In this document: in pieces, positions 1 to 7,400 of the stretch
Layout of the letters: each line of letters begins with the position of its first letter
Position numbering within the stretch: position 1 is the stretch's first letter
From: Candidatus Wallbacteria bacterium
Lineage (GTDB): Bacteria; Muiribacteriota; UBA6191; JACPRK01
Assembly (NCBI GenBank): GCA_016199905.1
Contig: JACQFU010000135.1
Coordinates: forward strand, 1 to 10,461
Reading direction: 5' to 3'
Length of the DNA: 10,461 nt
Notes under the pieces: generated by a model
The model's database searches: none
Told to the model about the DNA's origin: nothing
Seen by the model: the letters and a program-made list of their open reading frames with translations, nothing else
Made by a program: the position numbers and the translations under genes

Positions 1-359
1 AACAGGGCCATCTCCGGCGAGAGGCTTCCGAAACCGACCAGGTCGAGCACCTGGATGGGCACGGGTCGGAACTTGCGAATGGTGATCGCGGGCCCGACGA
101 GCGAGATCGGCGCCAACACGACGTTGACGCGCGAGCCGTCTTGCAGCCGCGCGTCGGCGATTGGGTTGGAATCGTCGGCCCGGCGGCCCACACGGGTCAG
201 GATTCGATCGATGATTTGGCGCACGTGAGGTGCGTCGCGGAAACGGACGCCCGTGCGGGTCACCTTGCCCTTCTTCTCGATGTAGATCTGGTCCGGGCCG
301 TTGACCATCACCTCGTTGACCTCCGGGTCGTCGAGCAGGGGCTGGATCGGTCCTAGGCC
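1..359 (-). repeat. Second CpaF copy, N-terminal half of ATPase domain, in frame with the first
   Basis: Residues 779-897 of the minus-strand ATPase align without gaps to residues 261-379 of the same protein (positions 1913-1557). By eye about 61 of 119 positions are identical. Shared blocks include GxGPIQPLL, NGP, GRR, DARLxDGSRVN and TIRKF, the conserved pre-P-loop region of CpaF. The moderate identity points to an old duplication or a fusion of diverged paralogues rather than a recent repeat. The half carrying Walker A, Walker B and the His box would lie left of the window, so whether this copy is catalytic cannot be judged. Confidence 0.9.
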
Positions 360-2693
360 CGCGGCGTCTCGCAGGGCCGTCTCGATGACGCCGTCCGTGA
401 CGGTCTCGCTCGTTCGGATGCGGTACTCCTTGCTGAGGTCCCGGAAGCAGTAGCGCAGCTTTTCGCCGAGGATCTCGCGCTCCTGGGCGAGGTCCTTGGC
501 CTGCACGTCGAGCTTCTCGAAGGCGACCAGGCGCTCCAGCCTCAGGGCCAGCTCGGCCAGCAGCCACCGGCGCATCGGGCCCAGCACCTCCTTGTCGGTG
601 ATGGTCTGCCTGGAGCCGAGAGCCGGAGCCTTGAAAACATCCGATGGACCTTTTTCCTCCTCTGCCTGGGGCTCGCAGATCGCCTGCTGCCAGTCGAGCA
701 CCCGCATTCCCTTGATGGCCATCATCAGCGTCGAGCGCTCGTAGGGGACGTCTTCGCGTCCCGACTCCTCCGCCAAACGTTCCAGCTCCTGGCGCTCGCG
801 CTTGGCGGCCTTCGCGCGTTCCTTGATGACTCGTTTCATCAACCGGGTCAGATTGGTCCCTTCGCCGAACACGTCCTCCGGGAGCCGGACGCCCTCTTCC
901 TGGAACCGGTGCAGGAACTCCGGAACGCTGCCGGTGAACTCGAAATGGCCCAGGAGCTTGCCGTCTTCGCCGAGGCCCTCCTTCGAGAACCGGAAAATGT
1001 CGGCCAGCTGCACCTGGTCGTCCCGGATTCCCCGCACCTCCGTGATGGCCACGATCCGGCGGCTGCCGTCATGCAGCCGCGCCTGCTGGACGAACAGGTG
1101 GACGCTGCGCGCGATCTGCTCGCGGATGGTCTGCGAGGACAGCGGCATGCCGCACATCATCACCATCGTCTCCAGTCGAGCCACCATGTCGCGCGGAGTG
1201 TTGGCGTGCCCCGTCGTCATGGAACCCTCGTGGCCCGTGTTCATCGCCTGCAGCATGTCCAGCGCCTCCGCCCCGCGGCACTCGCCCACCACGATGCGGT
1301 CGGGCCGCATCCGCAGCGCGTTGCGGAGCAACAGCCGCAGCGTCACCTCGCCGGCGTCCTCCACGTTGGGCGGGCGCGACTCCATCGAGACCACGTGCTC
1401 CTGCTGGAGCGAAAGCTCCGCCGCGTCCTCCAAGGTCACGATGCGCTCGTCGCCGGGGATGAAGGCCGAGAGCACGTTGAGCGTCGTGGTCTTCCCGGAG
1501 CCCGTCCCTCCGCTCACCACGATGTTCAACCGCAGCTTGATGCAACCGTCGAGGAACGCCGCCATGCCGGCCGAGATCGTCCCGCGGCGGATCAGATCGT
1601 CGACGCCGAGAGGTTTCTTGGAGAACTTGCGGATCGTGACGGTGGGCCCGTTCAGCGCCAGCGGAGGGATGACGATGTTGACGCGGCTGCCGTCGGGAAG
1701 ACGAGCGTCGCACGTCGGGACCGTACGATCGACCCGCCGGCCCAGGGGGCTGACGATCTTGTGGATGACCTGCATCAGCTGGACGTTGTCGGCGAAGTGC
1801 ACGGGAGTGAGGAAGAGTTTGCCTTGCCGCTCCACGTAGACGCGCGACGGGCCGTTGATCATCACCTCGCTCACCGTCGGGTCCTCGAGCAGCGGCTGGA
1901 TCGGACCGAAGCCGATTACCCCGGCCAGGATCTCGTCCAGGAGACGATAGGCCGCCCGATCGTTCATCCGCAGTTCGATCGGCGCCAGCTCCTCGCGCGC
2001 CTCGTCCAGGGCCCGGCGCGTCGCCTGCTGCAGATAGAGCGACTCGTCTTCGGGCGATGCGAACTTCGCGGGAGTATGAGGGCCGGCGAGATCCAGGAAC
2101 AGGTGATGCACTGCCCGGCTCTTGAACAGTTCGCGGTACTTGCCGGTCTCCTTGCGGATGATCTCCTGCGCCTCTTCGGACAGCGGCTGGAGGCTTCGGG
2201 CCTCGACGAACTCCACGTCGAGATCTGCGGCGCGCGGAGTGGGCGCCGGAGCGGGTTCGGAGGGCTGCTCCTGAGGAGTCGCTTCTTCCGGTGTTGCGGC
2301 TCTCTTGGGAGGTTCGGCTTGGGGCTCGAGAGCTTCGACGGGCGTTGTCAGCAAGTCTCCGGCGAGGTCGGAGACGCCTGCCAGTCGCCGGTCGAGGAAG
2401 GTCTCGGCGTGCTCCTCGACCGCTTCGAGCTCCGGGAACTGGGCCGCCAGGTCGGGAGCGCCGGCCAAGGCGTCGAGCAGGGCGTTCCCGGAGGGGGCAG
2501 GCGTCTCGGCTAGGACAGCAGGCGCGGGTTCAACGGTGTCCGCCTGGGCCGTGGCGGCGCCGGCGTCGGGACCCACGGGAGGCTGTTCGATGTCGGGCGG
2601 CGCTTCCTCCGATGGCCGCGGGGCTTCCTCGTCGTCCGTCTGTCCCAGGAGCGACGCCGCGAGGGCCTTCTTCAGCCTTTTGGGAAGCCACAT
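1..2693 (-). CDS. Tandem-domain CpaF/TadA-family secretion ATPase (C-terminus beyond window)
   Basis: Hexameric ATPase family that powers Tad/Flp pilus assembly and type II/IV secretion at the inner membrane. The frame is open from ATG at 2693 to the window edge (897 codons). Residues 1-155 are an Ala/Pro/Glu-rich, probably disordered tail after a basic start (MWLPKRLKK). Residues about 160-612 form a full CpaF unit: helical N-terminal domain, GFGPIQPLL at 261, DARLPDGSRVN, TIRKF, Walker A GGTGSGKT (395-402, Lys401), Walker B-like RPDRIVVGE (463-471, Glu471) and the His box TTGHAN (493-498). A charged linker (about 613-778) leads to a second CpaF start, GLGPIQPLL at 779, then DARLQDGSRVN and TIRKF. 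The window ends about 16 residues before the second expected Walker A. CpaF proteins normally carry one such domain in roughly 450-500 residues, so the fusion is unusual. This ATG is the first in the frame; a GAGG abuts it, so the ribosome site is weak. It is divergent from the membrane glycosyltransferase gene. Family assignment is secure; the partner machine lies outside the window. Confidence 0.95.
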   Translation of the reverse strand, partial: MWLPKRLKKALAASLLGQTDDEEAPRPSEEAPPDIEQPPVGPDAGAATAQADTVEPAPAVLAETPAPSGNALLDALAGAPDLAAQFPELEAVEEHAETFLDRRLAGVSDLAGDLLTTPVEALEPQAEPPKRAATPEEATPQEQPSEPAPAPTPRAADLDVEFVEARSLQPLSEEAQEIIRKETGKYRELFKSRAVHHLFLDLAGPHTPAKFASPEDESLYLQQATRRALDEAREELAPIELRMNDRAAYRLLDEILAGVIGFGPIQPLLEDPTVSEVMINGPSRVYVERQGKLFLTPVHFADNVQLMQVIHKIVSPLGRRVDRTVPTCDARLPDGSRVNIVIPPLALNGPTVTIRKFSKKPLGVDDLIRRGTISAGMAAFLDGCIKLRLNIVVSGGTGSGKTTTLNVLSAFIPGDERIVTLEDAAELSLQQEHVVSMESRPPNVEDAGEVTLRLLLRNALRMRPDRIVVGECRGAEALDMLQAMNTGHEGSMTTGHANTPRDMVARLETMVMMCGMPLSSQTIREQIARSVHLFVQQARLHDGSRRIVAITEVRGIRDDQVQLADIFRFSKEGLGEDGKLLGHFEFTGSVPEFLHRFQEEGVRLPEDVFGEGTNLTRLMKRVIKERAKAAKRERQELERLAEESGREDVPYERSTLMMAIKGMRVLDWQQAICEPQAEEEKGPSDVFKAPALGSRQTITDKEVLGPMRRWLLAELALRLERLVAFEKLDVQAKDLAQEREILGEKLRYCFRDLSKEYRIRTSETVTDGVIETALRDAAGLGPIQPLLDDPEVNEVMVNGPDQIYIEKKGKVTRTGVRFRDAPHVRQIIDRILTRVGRRADDSNPIADARLQDGSRVNVVLAPISLVGPAITIRKFRPVPIQVLDLVGFGSLSPEMAL

Positions 2694-2781
2694 CCTCGAC
2701 TCAATATAGCAAGCAGGCTGGGAGCGAGAAGCAGCCACCCGCAAGTGGACGCCCTGCCCCGAGCGGGGTAACATCGCCGCC
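2694..2781. promoter_or_regulatory. Divergent intergenic region between the ATPase and glycosyltransferase genes
   Basis: These 88 bp separate two divergent start codons and must hold the promoters of both genes unless either is read from within the other. An AT-rich island near 2701-2708 gives TATATT on the minus strand, a plausible -10 element about 9 nt from the ATPase start; no convincing -35 lies upstream of it. On the plus strand TAACAT (2769-2774) sits 7 nt before the glycosyltransferase ATG, again without a good -35. If either is used the transcript would be nearly leaderless. Neither start has a strong Shine-Dalgarno sequence. A regulatory role follows from position; the exact sites are weak. 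Confidence 0.4.
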
Positions 2782-4359
2782 ATGACCGAGGAGCCGCGCG
2801 AGCCCGCCATTGGAACGGGAGCGCCTGAAGGACAGATCCCGAGAGCCTGCCTCGCGGTGCTGGGTCTGGCCTTCTTTGGAATCTACCTCGCCCTGGGTCT
2901 GCGAGACCCGGTGGTGCACCTGGCGGACTTCTTCAGCCACGTCGGAATCGCGCACGAGATGGGCCGTTCGGAACCCGCCAAGATCACGAACGCCTTCTGG
3001 CCCGCCGGCTATCCGCTCTTGTTGAAGGGCGTCTGGGCGTTGACGGGGAGCCCGGTCGTCGCGGCGCGTCTGATCGGCGCCGGTTTCGCGGCACTGGCGC
3101 TGGTGGCCGTGGCGCTGATCGCGCGGGACGTGACCGGCGATGCAGTGTTGGCCTTCATCGTGGCCGTCTGCTGCGGGATGGCGCCGCCCTTCGCTCAATG
3201 GGCGCCGGCAGAGGGGACGGACATCCCGTGCGTGGCGATGCTGCTGGTGTCGGCGGCGCTGCTGACCGGCCGGCGGCCGCGGGTGCTCTTGGCAGGCGCG
3301 GCGGCGGGCCTGGCCTATGATTTTCGTTACGCTGCGCAAGTGCCGGCGCTGGCGCAGGGTGTGTGGCTATTGGCTGTGGGCGCCGGCGGCGCACGACCTC
3401 GCTGGAAACAGGCCGGGTTGTACGCCCTGGCGTTCGTGGCGGCCGCCTCTCCGCAACTGGCGCTTACGTGGTGGGCGTACGGGACTCCGTTTCGCAGCTT
3501 CATGGCGAAGAACGTCTGGTTCGGCATCTACGGCGACGCGAACTGGCAGGAGCACTGGGGAGACGTGCCGGACGAGATCGGCCTGCTGGAGGTCATCCGT
3601 CTGGGCCCCGCGCGCTTTTTCCAGCACTGGGCCGGCGGGTTCGCGGGTTTGCTGGTGGGCAGCTTCGTGTTCCCGAAGACGATGCTGGGCTACGGGACGC
3701 ATGCGCTCTTGCCGCTGGGGTTGATCCATGCGGCGTGGCGCCTGCGCGGAGCGGCCGGGCTCGTCTACTTCACGGCGGCTGCCTACCTGGGCGCTCTGGC
3801 GATGGCCTTCCTGGGGCCGCGCTATTTCCTGCCGCTGGTGGCGCCCTTGATGCTGTCGGTGTGGTGGTTCCTGCGAGACAGCGTACCCCGGGAGGTGCAA
3901 GCGTGGGGTCGGCCGGTGCCCGCTCGGGCGATCGCGCTGGCGGCGGCGCTCGTAGTGAAAGCGGCGCTCGATTTGAACGCGATGGTCGCCTTGCCCGCGA
4001 GCAGCCGGCGCGTGCTCGCGGTCGATGACGCGCTGCGTCATTCGGGGATGTCCGACCCACCGCAGGTCCTCACGTCCAGCGGCGACTACTACGATCTCTG
4101 GACGCTCGGCCGCTACGTGCGGTGGGAGTCGGCCTTCCCCGAGCCCGTGAAGGACCTGGGCGAGCTGGTTTCGCTGATGCGCCGCAAGAAGCTCCGATTC
4201 GTCATCTACGACGACTTTTACGGCAAGACCAAGACACTCGGGCATCTTTCCTGGCTGCTCGACAGCCCCGCGTCCCGACAAGGCCCCTTGGTGAAGATCC
4301 TTCGCGTCGACGGTGACGTTCCGGCCGCCGTCTACCGGCTGGAGGATGCCGCGCCGTAG
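2782..4359 (+). CDS. Polytopic membrane glycosyltransferase-like protein (GT-C fold, PMT/ArnT type)
   Basis: 525-residue integral membrane protein. After a hydrophilic 20-residue N-terminus there are about 11-12 hydrophobic segments, roughly at residues 22-40, 73-116, 124-155, 170-225, 270-292, 308-352 and 375-405, followed by a soluble C-terminal part of about 115 residues. The first loop after TM1 carries Asp42 and Asp49 and is followed by FWPAGYPLLL (72-81). This matches the acidic loop and the xPGYPLLL-type motif of PMT_2/GT39-like enzymes, which use a lipid-phosphate sugar donor and act on the periplasmic face. The acceptor is unknown; protein or lipid/polysaccharide glycosylation are both possible. 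The start is the first ATG in frame and gives a sensible topology; no strong ribosome site precedes it. The gene is divergent from the ATPase and 100 bp upstream of the giant secreted protein gene on the same strand. The family is inferred from topology and motif, without a search; the broader GT-C superfamily is safer than any named enzyme. Confidence 0.8.
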   Translation: MTEEPREPAIGTGAPEGQIPRACLAVLGLAFFGIYLALGLRDPVVHLADFFSHVGIAHEMGRSEPAKITNAFWPAGYPLLLKGVWALTGSPVVAARLIGAGFAALALVAVALIARDVTGDAVLAFIVAVCCGMAPPFAQWAPAEGTDIPCVAMLLVSAALLTGRRPRVLLAGAAAGLAYDFRYAAQVPALAQGVWLLAVGAGGARPRWKQAGLYALAFVAAASPQLALTWWAYGTPFRSFMAKNVWFGIYGDANWQEHWGDVPDEIGLLEVIRLGPARFFQHWAGGFAGLLVGSFVFPKTMLGYGTHALLPLGLIHAAWRLRGAAGLVYFTAAAYLGALAMAFLGPRYFLPLVAPLMLSVWWFLRDSVPREVQAWGRPVPARAIALAAALVVKAALDLNAMVALPASSRRVLAVDDALRHSGMSDPPQVLTSSGDYYDLWTLGRYVRWESAFPEPVKDLGELVSLMRRKKLRFVIYDDFYGKTKTLGHLSWLLDSPASRQGPLVKILRVDGDVPAAVYRLEDAAP

Positions 4360-4369
4360 ACGACCGGTT

Positions 4370-4386
4370 GCCGAAGCTATTTCGGC
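4370..4386 (+). terminator. Hairpin 11 nt after the glycosyltransferase stop, possible terminator
   Basis: GCCGAA (4370-4375) pairs perfectly with TTCGGC (4381-4386) around the 5-nt loop GCTAT, extendable by one T-G wobble pair. Its place directly after the stop codon suggests a terminator or a 3'-end stabiliser. No U-run follows (next bases GCATTAATG), so intrinsic termination would be inefficient, and read-through into the giant gene is possible. Confidence 0.4.
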
Positions 4387-4459
4387 GCATTAATGATTGC
4401 ATGATTGCGCGCGCGCGAATTGTTTCCCCAATGCTCGGAGCACTGAAGCTCGACCCAAG
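4387..4459 (+). promoter_or_regulatory. Leader of the giant gene: AT-rich patch, 8-bp tandem duplication and alternating GC run
   Basis: Upstream of the giant gene lie the palindrome CATTAATG (4388-4395), a perfect tandem duplication of ATGATTGC (4393-4400 and 4401-4408) and an 11-nt alternating run GCGCGCGCGCG (4407-4417). The AT-rich patch stands out in a GC-rich background, so this is the likely place for a promoter or a regulator site. No clear -35/-10 pair is visible. The nearest purine-rich Shine-Dalgarno-like stretch (GGAG, 4437-4440) is about 20 nt from the ATG, too far to be a normal ribosome site. Confidence 0.35.
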
Positions 4460-7400
4460 ATGAAGGCACGCTTTCGGCAGGCGGCGGTCAGGATCGGCCT
4501 TGTCCTTCTGGCTTGCTGGCTATTCTCGGCGACGTCGGTAGAGGCCGCCCACGTGCAGTTGGACATGGCCGGCGTGCAGAAGCTGCGGTCCGCGCCGGAG
4601 CCGAAGTGGGTCGTGAAGTGGGAGGATGAGCGAGGGGAGAGGGAGGGCAAGCACGCCTGCGAGGCCGAGGACAGTCCTCACGAATCGACTCGCTGGTTTC
4701 TGCGAAAGCGTCGAAGCCCTGCCGGGCTAGTGCCCATCGAGAAACTGATGGATGCCCGCGCCCGGGCCGAACGGATGCCCGGAGGAAGCCTTTCGACTTT
4801 GCCGCCGCCACGCGTCCTCCTGCGTCCCGTCCGGGAACTGACCTCCGGGAAGGCAGTGCCAGGAGCCATCCGCACTTTCACCGAGGCTTCGATGCCCCCT
4901 AGCCAGCCGGGTGTCGCCTCGGCGACCGTCAACGGATGGTCGTCCATCGGGCCCGGCAACATCGGCGGCCGTACGCGTGCCCTGGCTGCTGCCAGTTCGA
5001 GCGTCGTCTACGCCGGCGGGGTCGCGGGAGGAGTCTGGAAGACGACGGATGGTGGCCAGAACTGGGTGGCGCTCGACGACTCGATGGCCAATCTGGCCGT
5101 TTCGTGCCTGGCTCTCGATCCCAAGGATGCTTCGGTGGTTTATGCGGGCACCGGAGAGGAGTCGGGCTCCGGAGAGGGAGATACCAACGCCGTTCGAGGA
5201 GCCGGGATTTTCAAGTCCATCGACGGCGGCGCCCACTGGAACCAGTTGGCCTCCACGGCGTCCAAGGCCGACTTCTACTTCGTCAACAAGTTCGCTGTGA
5301 GCCTGCTCTTCGGCACCCGGCTCTACGCGGCGACGACAACGGGTCTCTTTGCCAGCAGCGACGGCGGCTTCTCGTGGAACCGGCTGGCCGCTTCGCAGCT
5401 CACAGGATGCATCACCGACCTGGTCGTGGGACAGAATGGTTCGAGCGACGTGTTGTTCGTCTGGAAGCGTTCCGACGGGTTCTACGTCAGCACCGACAGC
5501 GGCGCTACCTTCGTGGCCCGCAAGACAGGGCTCACCCCGTCATTCCAGGCCAGCATCGCCATTTCAAGGACCGGAGATCGGTTCCTGGCGCTCTGCGGCG
5601 CGAGGTCGGGCACCCTGGACGGCATCTTCACCTCCGTCGACAACGGAGCTACTTGGGCGACTCTGTCGATTCCCGTCGGCTCCGGGTTCGACGGTAGTTT
5701 CGATGGGCAGCTCGAGTACGACAACATCTGCGCCATCGATCCCTTCAACTCCCGGCGATTGTGGGTGGGAGGAGTCAACCTGTTCGTGTCGAACGACGCC
5801 GGCGCGACCTGGGCGCAGGCCAGTCGATGGTGCGCCCCAACTGTCGACGTGCCCCACGCCGACCAGCACGCCATAGCGTTTAGCCCCGACTACGACGGCA
5901 CGACTCACCAGCGCATCTTCTTCGGGAACGACGGCGGCGTCTTCGCCACCGACTCCGGCGCATCCGCGCTCCCCTCCTTCCGCACCCTGAACCATGGCTA
6001 CGGTGTGACCCAGTTCTACAACGGCGCCGTGTCGGCCACGGGAACCGTCGTCATCGGGGGGACTCAGGATAACGGCAGCGATGGTTACGACTCCAAGAAC
6101 CCCTCCCCCAACCCCAGCTTCGACTGGAACCGGATATTCCCCGGCGATGGAGGCTACTGCGCCATCGATCCGACCAACGATAACGTCTTCTACGTGGAGT
6201 CGCAAAACGGCGAACTGAGGAAGACTTCGCAAGGTATCGCGTGCCAAACGCCGGACTGTCAATTCCCGCTGTGCTACTCGAGCGCCACCACGGGCATCAC
6301 CGAGGGTCTTCCCTTCATAACGGTCTTCGCCATGGACCCGTCCAACAGCTCCAGGCTCTGGCTGGGCGGCACGCAACCCTGGCGCACGATCAATGGCGCA
6401 ACCAGTTGGAGTTCCGCTACCAGCGGTGCAGCGCTACACGGCATCGACACGATCACGGCCATCGGCATTGCGCCCAGCTCCAACGGTTCCACCGTCTATC
6501 TGGGAACCGATGGCGGTTCAGTCTTCAAATCGACCATTGCGCTCACGCAAGCGCCTACCTGGCTGAATATCTCTGCCGGCTTGCCCGCCAACTCGTATGT
6601 CTCCGGTATCGCGGTTCATCCGACCGATTCGAACACTCTCTATGTGACATTCTCCGGGTTCGACGTTCCCAACGGCCAGGTCTGGAAGAGCATGAATGGC
6701 GGCATCTCGTGGTTATCTTTGCGGGGCACGGGTCCTACCGCCTTTCCCAACGTGCCCTGCCACGTCGTTGCCATAGACCCAAAGGATACGAATACTCTCT
6801 TTGCCGGCACCGACTCCGGGGTGTTCTCCAGCACCGATGCCGGCGCAAGCTGGAGCAACGTCAACTCTCCCGGGTTGGCCAACACCATCGTCGAAGCGCT
6901 GGTCTATCAACAGTCGACCGATCGGCTCTTCGCTTTCACCCACGGCCGCGGTGTTTTCGTCGCCGACGTCAGCAACGTGCCCGCGCCTAACGTCGGCATC
7001 ACCAAGATCGCAACCTCCCTTTCCACCGTCGGCTTGGGACAAACCTTCACAACCACAGTCACGCTCCGCAACTTCGGCAGCGCGGCCGCGAACTTCACCG
7101 GCGAGCACCTGAGCATCACGGGCTCCGCCGTGACGGCCGCCGAGCTGGCCACGGCCCGGTCTCTGGCGGCCGGCCAGACCACGACTTTCACTTTCACCTG
7201 CACCGGCGCCAGTCAGGGCGTCGCCTCCATCACCAGCGCCACGATCACGGCCACCAGCGCCCAGGACGGATCGGCGGCAGGCATCCGCAGCAACGCAGCC
7301 TCGCCCGTGGACGTCACCGTCATACGCCCCACGCCCGCTCTGAAAATCATCTCCATCGCCTCGGCCCGCAGCATCGTCGGCGTGGGACAGAGCTTCACCG

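Noticed and set aside
909..2513. Plus-strand open frame of 534 codons antisense to the ATPase
   Set aside because: It lies opposite a minus-strand frame with unmistakable CpaF motifs. Its product is rich in Arg, His and Asp with no recognisable domain, as expected for an antisense shadow in GC-rich DNA.
3367..4281. Minus-strand open frame of 304 codons under the glycosyltransferase
   Set aside because: Arg/Gln/Pro-rich product without hydrophobic pattern or motif; the plus strand encodes a coherent polytopic membrane protein.
4393..4408. Tandem ATGATTGC as an attachment site or CRISPR-like repeat
   Set aside because: Only two adjacent 8-mers without spacers, integrase or flanking mobile genes; a regulatory or slippage origin is simpler.
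4505..4519. Possible lipobox (L-L-A-C, Cys19) making the giant a lipoprotein
   Set aside because: The hydrophobic core before Cys19 is short and continues past it, and a good signal peptidase I site (VEA before Ala30) follows. Soluble secretion is more likely, though lipidation is not excluded.
5042..6853. Sialidase (neuraminidase) assignment from the Asp boxes
   Set aside because: Asp boxes are structural and occur in many propellers. No sialidase FRIP motif or catalytic Arg triad/Tyr-Glu arrangement was recognised.
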